NCBI RefSeq assembly: GCF_018613195.1
Contig: NZ_JAGGQQ010000008.1
Span: 349,567 to 413,566 of the forward strand
Source: Bacillus sp. ISL-45
GTDB taxonomy: Bacteria; Bacillota; Bacilli; Bacillales; Cytobacillaceae
Length of the DNA stretch: 64,000 bases
Direction: 5' to 3'
Below are positions 7,906 to 17,307 of the stretch, in pieces. The notes beneath the pieces were generated by a model. That model was given only the letters and a program-made list of their open reading frames with translations. It was not told the origin of the DNA and made no database searches. How positions within the stretch are numbered: the stretch's first letter is position 1; every line of letters starts with the position of its first letter. The position numbers and the translations under genes were made by a program.

Positions 7906-9557
7906 ATGTTCACGAATACAAAACGCAATGATATTATCTCCAATCTGAAAAACAATAAATTTGATTTACTAGTAATCGGCGGCGGCATTACAGGTGCGGG
8001 AATTGCTCTTGACGCTACTACGAGAGGGTTAAGCACCGCCGTACTTGAAATGCAGGATTTCGCGGCAGGTACGTCCAGCCGTTCTACAAAGCTTGTTCAT
8101 GGGGGCCTTCGTTATTTGAAGCAGCTTGATGTCAAAGTTGTGGCTGAAGTTGGAAAGGAAAGGGCGATTGTTTATGAAAATGGGCCGCATGTAACGACTC
8201 CTGAGTGGATGCTGCTTCCGTTTCACAAGGGCGGAACCTTCGGCAGCTTTACAACTTCGATCGGACTGCGTGTCTATGACTTTTTGGCGGGTGTAAAAAA
8301 GTCCGAACGGAGAACGATGTTTTCCAAGGATGAAACATTGCGAAGAGAGCCGCTTATTAAAAAGGAAGGTTTAAAGGGTGGCGGATATTACGTCGAATAC
8401 CGTACGGATGATGCGCGTCTGACAATCGAGGTCATGAAGGCAGCGGTTGAAAAAGGAGCAACAGCTCTGAACTATTCCAGGGTCGAGAATCTTCTCTATG
8501 AAAATGGCAAGATTGTTGGCGTCATCGTCAATGATCAACTATCAGGGAAAAAATACGAGGTTTATGCGAAAAAGATCATCAATGCGACTGGTCCGTGGGT
8601 TGATAACATCCGTGAAAAAGACGGCTCAAAAAAAGGCAAGAGTTTGATTTTGTCAAAGGGTGTACACATTGTTATCGATCAGTCCCGATTCCCGCTCAAG
8701 CAGGCAGTCTATTTCGATACGCCTGATAAAAGAATGGTGTTCGCGATTCCGCGCAATGGCAAAGCCTATGTTGGCACGACAGACACGTTTTATGATGATG
8801 ACAAAGCGGACCCAAAAATGACTCAGGCAGATATGGATTATTTGATCAATGCGATTAATTACATGTTCCCGGAGGTAAAAGCAAAGCCGGAGGATGTTGA
8901 GTCCAGCTGGGCCGGGATCCGTCCATTGATTCATGAAGAAGGCAAAGATCCATCCGAAATTTCCCGTAAAGATGAAATTTGGGAGTCGGATTCAGGCTTG
9001 ATTACGATTGCCGGCGGTAAATTGACGGGCTACCGCAAGATGGCGGAAACGATTGTTGACCTTGTGGCCGGAAAATTTGAATCGTCAGAAGGCCGGAAAC
9101 TCAAGTCTAGCCAAACGATGCATTTGCCGATTTCTGGAGGAGATTTTGGAGGATCAGAAAAGTTCCCGCAGTTTATCGAGGCAGCAGCGCATCAGGGGGG
9201 GAAGCTGGTCTATCTAAAGAGAATGCAAAACACATTGCATCGTTTTATGGCTCAAACGCTCAAATTGTGTTTGACCTGGTCAATGAGCGAAAGGCAGAGG
9301 CTGAGAAATTCAATTTGCCACTCGTCACCTTTGCAAAATTGGTTTATGGAATCGAACACGAGATGGTTGCCACGCTTGTTGATTTCTATTTCAGAAGAAC
9401 GGGAGATTTGCTGTTTGACATCAACTCTGTTTATAAAACAAGAAAAGCTGTCAGCAATTATATGGCGGATCGCTTTAACTGGTCAGAAGCTGAAAAAGCT
9501 AGATTTGAAGCAGAACTTGATCAAGAGATTAATAAGGCGACCACCCCGGCTGTTTAA
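7906..9557 (+). pseudogene. glpD: Aerobic glycerol-3-phosphate dehydrogenase, frameshifted at a G run
   Basis: The N-terminal two-thirds is clear GlpD: the FAD-binding [22 protein letters not shown], then [14 protein letters not shown], and VDNIREKDG. The frame then departs at a run of seven Gs (about 9194-9201) after ..AAAHQG. In the +1-shifted frame the expected C-terminus resumes at once ([18 protein letters not shown], then [20 protein letters not shown]) and ends at 9557. Left uncorrected, the frame ends at 9591 with unrelated residues. Restoring one G gives a full protein of about 550 residues. It may be a real mutation, a phase-variable homopolymer or a sequencing error. The enzyme oxidises glycerol-3-phosphate to dihydroxyacetone phosphate at the membrane. 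Confidence 0.8.
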
Positions 9558-9654
9558 TAGTAGATTAAATAATATGTCATCTAGTGGTTAGGTTGGGATA
9601 AAGAGAAGAAAACTTCTTCGACTATAAGCCAGAACCGGCGTTTATTTCCTAAGA

Positions 9655-9685
9655 GAGCAGCTTTAATTAGCTGTTCTTTATTTTG
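9655..9685 (+). terminator. Terminator after glpD
   Basis: GAGCAGCT (9655-9662) pairs with AGCTGTTC (9669-9676) and is followed by TTTATTTT. Confidence 0.6.
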
Positions 9686-9754
9686 ATGCAGGGCGTGAGA
9701 ATCATGATTGTTATGGTTGGAAAAAGAAGTGTGTAAATTTTTAAAAAATACTGA

Positions 9755-9814
9755 TTGATTTTTGAAAGGGGTTTCATTTATACTGTTACTAAACCGGTTT
9801 ACTAAATCGGTTTA
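9755..9814 (+). promoter_or_regulatory. Promoter, cre-like site and two tandem LacI-type operators of the sugar-acid operon
   Basis: The promoter is TTGATT (9755-9760), 18 bases, TATACT (9779-9784). Between the hexamers lies TGAAAGGGGTTTCA (9762-9775), a cre-like palindrome with one mismatch in its central CG. Downstream of the -10 are two 12-bp operators, TAAACCGGTTTA (9790-9801) and TAAATCGGTTTA (9803-9814), separated by one base. The layout predicts autorepression by the LacI-family regulator plus CcpA control. Confidence 0.65.
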
Positions 9815-9839
9815 GAGGATTCACAAAGAAGGGATTCCT

Positions 9840-10880
9840 ATGAAAAAAGTAACCATGCAGGATGTTGCTGAAAAGGCGGGCGTTTCGAAAAGCACGGTTT
9901 CTCAGTACATAAATAACCGTTATGAGTTCATGGCGGAGCCGACAAGGATCCGCATTCAGGAAGCGATCCGCGAGCTTGGGTATATCCCGAATTTCGTCGC
10001 GAAGAGCTTGAAGCAAAAAAAGTCATCAACCATTGGCGTGATTGTGGCGAATATTCTTCACACATTTTCAACGGAGATTATCCGGGCGATTGAAGATGCG
10101 TGCGAAGAAAGCCAGTTTCATATGTTTGTCTGCAATGCAGATGAGAACCCGGAGAAGGAACGGGCATATATCAGCATGCTGCTCGCGAAGCAGGTGGATG
10201 GTCTGATTATCTTCCCGACGGCTGATAATATGTGTTTGTATGAAGAGCTGAAACGGTCGAATTTTCCGGTTGTCTTCGTTGACAGAAAAGTGGAGCAGCC
10301 GATTTATCCGACTTTGATGCTGAACAATGAGAGAGCAGCAGAAATTGCTGTAAGGGAGCTTCTAAAGAAGGGCCATAATAAAATCGGTGCTGTATCGATG
10401 TCCATCACCCAGAAGGTTTCACCAAGGGTGGAGCGTCTTACCGGTTTCAAGAAAACGCTTACCGAAAACGGTATCACTCCTAATGAAAACTGGATAACAA
10501 CTGCTGAACGGAGGGAAATCGGGCCGGCGCTTGAAAAGCTTTGGGAGCAGGAAGAAAGGCCGAAAGCGTTTTTTGCCACAAATGATCTTTCTCTGATTGA
10601 ACTGCTCAAGTTTTTGAGGAAAAAGAAGCTTCAAATCGGTAAAGATGTAAGCGTTATCGCGGTCGATGACTCTGATTTCCTTGAAATCGCAGCCACACCG
10701 ATTTCGGCAATCAAGCAGCCAACCTTCCAAATCGGCAAGGATGCAGCCGAAATGCTGTTCAACCTGATTTCTGAGGAGAGAATAGAAGATTCATATGATA
10801 TAAGAAGGTACGACCCCGTATTGGTAGAACGGGAGTCAGTGCAAGTGTTGGGAGAGAAGAATAATGCCAGATCGGTATAA
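9840..10880 (+). CDS. LacI-family repressor of the sugar-acid operon (KdgR-like)
   Basis: The 346-residue protein has the LacI helix-turn-helix and hinge at its N-terminus (VTMQDVAEKAGVSKSTVSQYINNRYEF then EAIRELGYIPNFVAKSLKQ), followed by a periplasmic-binding-protein-like effector domain. It is the first gene of the operon and lies directly behind two AAACCGGTTT-type operators. Its stop lies inside the next gene (17-nt overlap). By position and architecture it resembles B. subtilis KdgR; 2-keto-3-deoxygluconate or a related sugar acid is the likely inducer, by inference. Confidence 0.85.
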   Translation: MKKVTMQDVAEKAGVSKSTVSQYINNRYEFMAEPTRIRIQEAIRELGYIPNFVAKSLKQKKSSTIGVIVANILHTFSTEIIRAIEDACEESQFHMFVCNADENPEKERAYISMLLAKQVDGLIIFPTADNMCLYEELKRSNFPVVFVDRKVEQPIYPTLMLNNERAAEIAVRELLKKGHNKIGAVSMSITQKVSPRVERLTGFKKTLTENGITPNENWITTAERREIGPALEKLWEQEERPKAFFATNDLSLIELLKFLRKKKLQIGKDVSVIAVDDSDFLEIAATPISAIKQPTFQIGKDAAEMLFNLISEERIEDSYDIRRYDPVLVERESVQVLGEKNNARSV

Positions 10881-11820
10881 AGTTATGACCATCGGAGATG
10901 CAATGATTACATTCAATCCATCTGTGCAAGGCCCCCTGCGCTTTGTGGAAAGCTTTAATAGAAAAGTAGGCGGAGCGGAGCTGAATTTTGCGATTGGCTG
11001 TGCCCGGCTTGGCCTGGATAGCAAGTGGGTCAGCAGGCTTGGCAAGGACGAGTTCGGCAGGGTAATTTACAACTTCACTCGAGGAGAAGGTGTCGATGTC
11101 TCTGAAGTGGAGCTGGTGGAGGGCTATCCGACCTCGCTTAATTTTAAGGAAATCAATGGTGATGGTTCGGGAAAGACCTTTTACTACCGATATCATTCAC
11201 CGATTACAACCTTGACTCCTGAAAAGGTTAAGGAAGAATGGCTTGAAGACGTCGACCTGCTGCATCTGACTGGTGTGTTCATGGCCATTGACCCGAACAA
11301 TGTGAAGGTTGTTAAAAGGCTGGTTGAACTAGCCAAAGACAAAGGTATTCCAGTCTCATTCGATCCAAATATCAGGTTGAAGCTTTGGACAATTGAAGAA
11401 GCACGCAAAGCTTACAACGAAATTTTCCCTTATGTCGATATCCTCCTCACTGGCCTGGATGAAATCCGCCTGATCAATGGCAAGGATTCGACGGAGGACC
11501 TTGGAGAGTTTGCAAATCAATATGGAATCAAAGACCTGGTGATTAAAGATGGAGCAAATGGCTCCAAGCTTTATCGTAATGGAACTTGGATCGAAGCCCC
11601 TGGCTTCAGCGTAAATCCAATTGATACGGTAGGAGCTGGCGATGGCTTTGATTCAGGTTATGTATACGGATGGCTCAATGGCCTCAATCCTGAACAGCTT
11701 CTCCGTTTTGCAAATGGAGTCGGCGCCCTTGTCACCACGGTATCAGGTGATAATGAAGGTCTTCCTTATTTTGAAGAAGTAAGCGCTTTTATAAACAATG
11801 AATCTATCATTGAGCGTTGA
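10864..11820 (+). CDS. kdgK: PfkB-family 2-keto-3-deoxygluconate kinase
   Basis: The 318-residue PfkB kinase has the N-terminal glycine-rich motif (KVGGAELNFAIGCARLG) and the C-terminal catalytic signature DTVGAGDGFDSG, in which the second Asp is the base. KdgK phosphorylates KDG to KDPG, the substrate of the aldolase encoded at 17.3 kb. The start overlaps the regulator's end. Substrate assignment rests on family similarity and the neighbouring KDPG aldolase and mannonate dehydratase. Confidence 0.85.
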   Translation: MPDRYKVMTIGDAMITFNPSVQGPLRFVESFNRKVGGAELNFAIGCARLGLDSKWVSRLGKDEFGRVIYNFTRGEGVDVSEVELVEGYPTSLNFKEINGDGSGKTFYYRYHSPITTLTPEKVKEEWLEDVDLLHLTGVFMAIDPNNVKVVKRLVELAKDKGIPVSFDPNIRLKLWTIEEARKAYNEIFPYVDILLTGLDEIRLINGKDSTEDLGEFANQYGIKDLVIKDGANGSKLYRNGTWIEAPGFSVNPIDTVGAGDGFDSGYVYGWLNGLNPEQLLRFANGVGALVTTVSGDNEGLPYFEEVSAFINNESIIER

Positions 11821-11831
11821 CGGGAGGGACC

Positions 11832-12377
11832 ATGAATACAATTTCAACTATTTTAAAAGAAATGCTGACAGTCTGTATGGATGTGAATTCTGAAGAGTAC
11901 GATTCCTTCGTTCAACTGCTAAAGGAAGACGGGCGTTTCTTTTTCACAGGAGAAGGGCGGTCAGGCTTTGTAGCAAAGGCCATCGCCATGAGGCTGATGC
12001 ACAGCGGAAAGACGGTCTATGTTGTCGGGGAAACAACAACTCCGGCAATCCAGGAGAAAGATATTTTAGTGGTACTTTCAGGGTCTGGAAAAACCGCTCA
12101 GGCGCTGAATATATCTGAAAGCGCCCGCCGCGCTGGTGCAGCAGTATTCATGATTACGACAAATGATGAAGCGCTTCAGCTTCCATTCATATCAGGTGGG
12201 ATGAGAATTCCGGCCGCAACTAAATATCGTTTTGCGGGTGAACCGGAAACAATCCAGCCGCTTGGAAACCAGTTCGACCAGGCAGCCCATCTTATTATGG
12301 ATGCAGCAATCATTGACAGCCTGGCAGCAGGAAAGACGAACGAAGAATTGAGAAAGAAGCATTCCAATCTGGAATAG
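11832..12377 (+). CDS. hxlB: SIS-domain protein, 6-phospho-3-hexuloisomerase-like
   Basis: The 181-residue single SIS domain matches HxlB closely: GEGRSGFVAKAIAMRLMHSG, the VVGETTTPAI segment, SGSGKT, ETIQPLGNQFDQ, and the terminal HSNLE. HxlB interconverts 3-hexulose-6-phosphate and fructose-6-phosphate in the ribulose monophosphate pathway. The ATG at 11832 follows GGGAGG; an in-frame ATG at 11817 lacks a ribosome site. An HPS-like partner lies at the far end of this operon rather than adjacent, so the usual hxlAB pair has been split. Its role in a sugar-acid operon is not obvious. Confidence 0.75.
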   Translation: MNTISTILKEMLTVCMDVNSEEYDSFVQLLKEDGRFFFTGEGRSGFVAKAIAMRLMHSGKTVYVVGETTTPAIQEKDILVVLSGSGKTAQALNISESARRAGAAVFMITTNDEALQLPFISGGMRIPAATKYRFAGEPETIQPLGNQFDQAAHLIMDAAIIDSLAAGKTNEELRKKHSNLE

Positions 12378-12389
12378 GGGGGAGAAGGA

Positions 12390-13400
12390 ATGTCAACAGT
12401 AACCATTCCGCATCAAGAAGCGAAAGAATTAGCAGTGAAAAAACTTACCGAGGCCGGACTGAACAAGGAGCATGCAGAGAAAGTAGCAGAAATCCTTGTA
12501 CACGCGGACCTTCGAAACGTTAACTCACAGGGTGTTTTGCGCACAGAACATTATGTGAACCGTCTTAATGCCGGGGGAATCAACCCCAACGCGAATATCC
12601 AATTCAATAAAACTGGCCCTGTAACAGGCGTAGTCGACGGTGATGATGGTTTCGGCCATGTGATCGCGGATGTTTCGATGAAACAGGCGATCGATATGGC
12701 AAAGGAAAATGGCATCGGGATGGTGACTGCGATCAACAGCAGCCATTGCGGCGCACTGAGCTACTTTGTCCAGGAAGCTGCTGAGCAAAACCTAATTGGG
12801 ATCGCAATGACACACACGGATAAAATCGTCGTTCCGTTTGGCGGCAAGGAAGCTTTCCTCGGGACGAATCCAATCGCCTATGGAGTGCCCGCCAAAACAA
12901 GCAAACCGTTTATTCTGGATATGGCGACATCAAATGTAGCGCTTGGTAAAATCCTTCAGTACAAAGAAGAAGGCAAGGAGATCCCTCCTGGCTGGGGAGT
13001 CGACGGAAACGGGGAAACCGTTACAGATCCAGCCAAAGTAGTGGCACTTCAAACATTCGGAGGCCCTAAGGGTTACGGGCTGTCAATGATTGTCGATATC
13101 TTCTCAGGATTGCTTGCAGGAGCAGCGTTCGGGCCACATATCTCCAAGATGTACGGCGACCTGGATAAGAAACGCAAGCTTGGCCATTACTTCTGTGCTA
13201 TCAATCCGGCGTTCTTTACGGATGCCGATGCATTCCTGGAAAACATGGACCAGATGATGGCTGAAATTCGTCAGGCTCCGCCTGCGCCAGGATTCTCGCA
13301 AGTATTCGTTCCAGGCGAGATCGAGCAGATGAATGAAGAAAGAAACCTTGAAAATGGCATTACCATTGCTTCTACTGTGCATCAATATTTAACAAAATAA
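12390..13400 (+). CDS. Ldh2/AllD-family NAD(P)-dependent dehydrogenase
   Basis: The 336-residue protein belongs to the malate/L-lactate/ureidoglycolate dehydrogenase family. Landmarks are the [19 protein letters not shown] segment, [32 protein letters not shown], and [16 protein letters not shown]. The resemblance to ureidoglycolate dehydrogenase (AllD) extends to the C-terminus ([12 protein letters not shown]), but no purine genes are nearby. Relatives also reduce 2-keto sugar acids (YiaK, 2,3-diketo-L-gulonate), and YiaK is likewise encoded beside a TRAP transporter, so a sugar-acid substrate is the better guess here. Confidence 0.75.
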   Translation: MSTVTIPHQEAKELAVKKLTEAGLNKEHAEKVAEILVHADLRNVNSQGVLRTEHYVNRLNAGGINPNANIQFNKTGPVTGVVDGDDGFGHVIADVSMKQAIDMAKENGIGMVTAINSSHCGALSYFVQEAAEQNLIGIAMTHTDKIVVPFGGKEAFLGTNPIAYGVPAKTSKPFILDMATSNVALGKILQYKEEGKEIPPGWGVDGNGETVTDPAKVVALQTFGGPKGYGLSMIVDIFSGLLAGAAFGPHISKMYGDLDKKRKLGHYFCAINPAFFTDADAFLENMDQMMAEIRQAPPAPGFSQVFVPGEIEQMNEERNLENGITIASTVHQYLTK

Positions 13401-13431
13401 ATCATTGAAAACAAAGGGGAGGAAATTTTTC

Positions 13432-14436
13432 ATGAAGAAAGCAAAATTTTTATCAGGTATTTTAGCTGCATCACTTCTTTTAACTGCATGTGGATCAGGG
13501 GATTCTGAAAAAGCTGGAGGGGAAAGCAAAGGGGAAGTAATCAAGTGGAAGTTCGGCCACCTGGCTGATGAGAATCACATCTGGCACAAAACAGCGCAAA
13601 AGTTCGAGGAGCTTGTTGAGGAAAAAACGGATGGCAGCATTGATATCACTATCTATCCTAACAACTCCCTTGGCGGAGAAACAGATACCATCAATGCCAT
13701 CCAATCTGGAACTGCAGATATGGTAATCTCCGGTGAGACTCTGCAAAACTGGGCACCTAAAGCTGCTTTAATGGCTGTTCCATATGCATTCCGTGATTTA
13801 GACCATGTAAAAACAGTGGTAGAAGGAGAAATCGGTGAGGAAATCGAAGCAGAAATCAATGAAAAAGCTGGTTTAACACCTTTGTACTATCACACTCGCG
13901 CACCACGTAACCTTACATCCAACAAAGAAATCAAGTCACCTGAAGATCTAAAAGGCTTCAGCATGCGTGTACCGAACGTTCCATTGTTCCTGAAAGTATG
14001 GGAAGCTGCAGGCGCTAAGCCACAGGTAATGGACTTTAATGAAGTGTTTACTGGTCTTCAGCAAGGTGTAATCGATGGTCAGGAAAACCCAGTTGATTTG
14101 ATTAAGAGTGCTGCATTCTATGAAGTTCAAGACTATGTGAACCGTACAGAACATGTATATTCATGGATCTATATCCTGGTTGGAAATAAGCAGTTCGACG
14201 GACTGAATGACGAGCAGAAGAAAGCAGTTACTGAAGCTGCTGCGGAAGCACAAAAATACGGTGCAGAGTTGTATGACAAAGAAATCACTCAAATTGAAAA
14301 AGATCTTCAAGAAGAAGGCATGAAGTTTGTAGATGTTGATCAGGATGCATTCCGTGAAGCAATGATTCCTGCAATCAAAGCAAACCTTAAGCCGGAACAA
14401 TTCGAACTTTACGAAAAGATTCTTGACACTAAGTAA
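13432..14436 (+). CDS. dctP: TRAP transporter substrate-binding lipoprotein (DctP family)
   Basis: About 334 residues. A lipoprotein signal ends in the lipobox LLLTAC, followed by a serine- and glycine-rich linker. The DctP-fold body includes LTSNKEIKSPEDLKGFSMRV and the VIDGQENPVDLI segment, with the conserved Arg for the substrate carboxylate in GFSMRVP. ATG at 13432 follows GGGGAGG; an in-frame upstream start at 13405 lacks one. With the next two genes it forms a sodium-driven importer for an organic or sugar acid, the operon's presumed substrate. Confidence 0.9.
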   Translation: MKKAKFLSGILAASLLLTACGSGDSEKAGGESKGEVIKWKFGHLADENHIWHKTAQKFEELVEEKTDGSIDITIYPNNSLGGETDTINAIQSGTADMVISGETLQNWAPKAALMAVPYAFRDLDHVKTVVEGEIGEEIEAEINEKAGLTPLYYHTRAPRNLTSNKEIKSPEDLKGFSMRVPNVPLFLKVWEAAGAKPQVMDFNEVFTGLQQGVIDGQENPVDLIKSAAFYEVQDYVNRTEHVYSWIYILVGNKQFDGLNDEQKKAVTEAAAEAQKYGAELYDKEITQIEKDLQEEGMKFVDVDQDAFREAMIPAIKANLKPEQFELYEKILDTK

Positions 14437-14443
14437 TCCTGAT

Positions 14444-14480
14444 AAGGCACTGTCCGGCCGCCATAGCCGGCTGTGCCTTT
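14444..14480 (+). terminator. Stem-loop between dctP and dctQ
   Basis: AAGGCA..CCGGC and GCCGG..TGCCTT form an imperfect GC-rich hairpin followed only by CCTTT. It is more likely a partial terminator or mRNA-stabilising hairpin that keeps the binding protein in excess over the membrane subunits. Confidence 0.5.
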
Positions 14481-14501
14481 CCTTTAGAAAGGAATGAAAC
14501 T

Positions 14502-14993
14502 ATGAAAATTCGTAAATGGCTGGATATGCTGCTGTCTTTTTTAACGGTAGTCAGCTTTGCGGGAGTCATTATAGTCGTGACGATCCAAATCATGTCCAGA
14601 TACCTTCCTTATAATGCAATCTGGACCGAAGAACTGACACGATATTTATTCATTTATGCCATTTGCTTTGGAGCTCCGCTAGCTTTGCTTCGCGGGGAGT
14701 TCATTAACGTGGATATGATTCTTGCGAAAATGTCCCATCATTTCAGGAGATTTTATGAGATAGGGATTTACCTTCTCTTGCTCCTTCTGTTTGCTGTCAT
14801 GATCATGACAGGGTATGACTTTACGCTGATAGGTACTCAAACGTCTGCAACAATGCCATTTACAATGTCGGTAGTCCATGCAGCGATCCTGATCATGTCT
14901 GTGCTTCTGGCATTATATTCTATCGTTAAAATTGTTAGGTTGATTCGTAACCAAGAAGACTTCAAGTCAGACATCGATGGAGGAGAGCTATAA
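14502..14993 (+). CDS. dctQ: TRAP transporter small membrane subunit (DctQ)
   Basis: 163 residues with four hydrophobic segments, the standard DctQ topology, including the family segment YNAIWTEELTRYLFIYAICFGAPLALLRGEF. It pairs with the DctM subunit encoded next, whose start overlaps this stop as TAATG. Confidence 0.88.
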   Translation: MKIRKWLDMLLSFLTVVSFAGVIIVVTIQIMSRYLPYNAIWTEELTRYLFIYAICFGAPLALLRGEFINVDMILAKMSHHFRRFYEIGIYLLLLLLFAVMIMTGYDFTLIGTQTSATMPFTMSVVHAAILIMSVLLALYSIVKIVRLIRNQEDFKSDIDGGEL

Positions 14994-16264
14994 TGGCGGC
15001 CATTTTGTTCATTTCATTCATTTTACTTATATTTTTAGGCGTGCCGGTTGCTTTTAGTCTCGGTTTGTCTTCCTTGTTCTATTTGATTGTTGCGGATATT
15101 CCTCTTACCATCATTCCTCAAAAAATGTTTGCGGGATTGAATTCCTTTGTGTTGCTTTGTATTCCAGGATTTATCCTTGCAGGCAACCTGATGAACGCGG
15201 GCGGAATTACAGATCGAATTATCAAGTTTGCCAATAACCTTTTCGGACATATCCGCGGCGGATTGGGATTGGCGAATGTTGGCTCTTCTATGGGTTTTGC
15301 GGGAATCTCCGGAACTGCACTTGCTGATACAGCAAGTATCGGTGCCATCCTGATTCCTGCGATGAAAAAGGAAGGATATGGAGCAGGGTTTTCGGCGGCA
15401 GTTACCGCTTCTTCATCCACAGTTGGCCCGATCATCCCTCCGTCCCTGCCGATGATTATTGTCGGTACACTGGCATCCGTTTCTATTGGTGACTTATTTT
15501 TAGCAGGGGCCCTTCCAGGACTGATGCTTGGAATCGGGTTGATGATCCCAACTTATATCATTTCTGTTAAGCGCAACTATCCAAAAGGGGAAAGAAAATC
15601 TCTAAAAGTGATTTTCCAGAGCTTCATGGGTTCCTTCTGGGCGTTATTCATGACGATCATCATTTTATGGGGTATTCTTGGCGGTTACTTTACACCAACT
15701 GAAGCTTCCATTATTGCTGTATTATATGCACTTGTTATCGGGATTTTCGTCTACAAGGAATTGCCGATTAAAAAGATTCCTGGCATCATGTTATCTTCCA
15801 TGACAACTACTGCTTCCATTATGCTGCTCGTAGGGTTTGCGAACCTGTTTGGCTGGATCATGGTCAGTGAACAAATTCCTCAGATGGTTGCAGATGTGAT
15901 CCTAGGAATCTCTGAAAATCCTATTGTCGTAATCTTACTGATCAACCTTCTGCTTTTGTTCGTTGGAACGTTCATGGAAACGATCGCAGCGCTTGTCATT
16001 TTGTTCCCTGTATTGATGCCTGTTGCTGCCCAGGTAGGAATGGATCCAGTCCAGTTCGGCGTCATGATGGTTCTAAACCTGGTGATCGGTCTGGTTACTC
16101 CTCCAGTAGGAGTGTGTCTGTTTGTAGCATCCCAGATTGGAAAAGTTCCAATCGGAAAGGCAGCAAGAGAGCTTGTACCATTCATCGGAGTAAGCCTTGC
16201 TATCTTGATGCTGGTGGCATTTGTCCCACAGGTATCACTGTATTTACCAAGTTTATTTGAATAG
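14993..16264 (+). CDS. dctM: TRAP transporter large permease subunit (DctM)
   Basis: The 423-residue membrane protein has about twelve hydrophobic segments. It carries DctM landmarks such as GGLGLANVGSSMGFAGISGTALADTASIG, TASSSTVGPIIPPSLPMI, and the repeat-2 counterpart LVIGLVTPPVGVCLFV. It is the sodium-coupled transport channel. It overlaps dctQ by one base and is followed within 15 bases by the dehydrogenase gene. Confidence 0.92.
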   Translation: MAAILFISFILLIFLGVPVAFSLGLSSLFYLIVADIPLTIIPQKMFAGLNSFVLLCIPGFILAGNLMNAGGITDRIIKFANNLFGHIRGGLGLANVGSSMGFAGISGTALADTASIGAILIPAMKKEGYGAGFSAAVTASSSTVGPIIPPSLPMIIVGTLASVSIGDLFLAGALPGLMLGIGLMIPTYIISVKRNYPKGERKSLKVIFQSFMGSFWALFMTIIILWGILGGYFTPTEASIIAVLYALVIGIFVYKELPIKKIPGIMLSSMTTTASIMLLVGFANLFGWIMVSEQIPQMVADVILGISENPIVVILLINLLLLFVGTFMETIAALVILFPVLMPVAAQVGMDPVQFGVMMVLNLVIGLVTPPVGVCLFVASQIGKVPIGKAARELVPFIGVSLAILMLVAFVPQVSLYLPSLFE

Positions 16265-16276
16265 GTGGTTTTAAAG

Positions 16277-17296
16277 ATGAAGGCAGTACAAATTCCTCGA
16301 GCGATGGAGCTCGTAATTCAAGATTTAGAACAGCCCACAATTAAAAAACCCGAAGATGTTCTTGTAAAAGTGAAGCGGGTTGGTATTTGCGGATCTGATA
16401 TGCATATCTACCATGGCACGAATCCACTTGCTACTTATCCAAGAATTCCCGGCCATGAGGTTGCCGGGGAAGTGGTCGAAGTGGGATCTGCTGTAGTAAA
16501 TGTAAAACCGGGGGATCATGTTGTTGTCGAGCCGATCCGCTACTGCGGGGAGTGCTATGCATGCCGCAAAGGACGCCCGAATGTGTGTAAATCATTGTCC
16601 GTTTTTGGTGTTCACGAAGATGGCGGAATGCGCGAATCCTTTGTACTGCCTGAAAAGCAGCTTCACGTAGTCGATCCATCCCTTGATTGGGATGAAGCTG
16701 TTTTAGCAGAGCCATTCACGATTGGGGCCCAGGCTGTTTGGCGAGGCGGGGTAGAAGAAGGAGATACGGTATTAATTCAGGGCTCAGGCCCGATTGGAAT
16801 CTGTATTTTAAAAATGGCAAAGCTTCAAGGTGCAAATGTGATCATGACAGATCTCGAAGAGGAGAGATTGGCCTTCGCGAAAGAAAATGGCGCTGATGTA
16901 GTTATCAATGCTCGTGAAGTATCTGTTGAAGAAAAGGTGATGGAGCTTACGGATGGTGAGGGTCCTAATGTCGTGATTGATGCAGTTTGCCTTCCTTCGA
17001 CAGTCGAGTTGGGTGTGAACATTGTCTCTCCAGCAGGAACAGTTGTGGTGCTCGGCTTTGACGAACGACCATCCCAGATTCCTCAGCTTCCGATTACGAA
17101 AAAAGAAGTAACGATTGTTGGTTCCCGTTTGCAGACAAACCAGTTCGGAAAAGTGGTCTCATTGCTCAAAGAAAGAAAATTGAAGGGGAACGGATTTATT
17201 ACACATCAGTTTCCACTTGAGAAAGTGAAAGAAGCTTTCACATTTGTAGAAGAGAATCCGGGTGAAGTACGAAAAGCAGTTATTGTTTTTGAATAG
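16277..17296 (+). CDS. Zinc-dependent MDR dehydrogenase (RspB/L-gulonate 5-dehydrogenase-like)
   Basis: About 339 residues. It has the GHE catalytic-zinc motif ([14 protein letters not shown], with Cys in GICGSDMH), the four-Cys structural zinc lobe ([18 protein letters not shown]), and a Rossmann fold ([16 protein letters not shown]). It resembles RspB-type enzymes, some of which oxidise L-gulonate to D-fructuronate. That activity would feed the fructuronate reductase and mannonate dehydratase encoded downstream and explain why no uronate isomerase is present, but the substrate is inferred. ATG at 16277 is preferred over 16265 because of the preceding AGGTGG. Confidence 0.8.
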   Translation: MKAVQIPRAMELVIQDLEQPTIKKPEDVLVKVKRVGICGSDMHIYHGTNPLATYPRIPGHEVAGEVVEVGSAVVNVKPGDHVVVEPIRYCGECYACRKGRPNVCKSLSVFGVHEDGGMRESFVLPEKQLHVVDPSLDWDEAVLAEPFTIGAQAVWRGGVEEGDTVLIQGSGPIGICILKMAKLQGANVIMTDLEEERLAFAKENGADVVINAREVSVEEKVMELTDGEGPNVVIDAVCLPSTVELGVNIVSPAGTVVVLGFDERPSQIPQLPITKKEVTIVGSRLQTNQFGKVVSLLKERKLKGNGFITHQFPLEKVKEAFTFVEENPGEVRKAVIVFE

Positions 17297-17307
17297 GGAG
17301 CGATTGG

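Noticed and set aside
8653..8934. 93-codon minus-strand ORF inside glpD
   Set aside because: It lies wholly within the conserved glpD coding region and has no ribosome site or recognisable motif; a shadow ORF.
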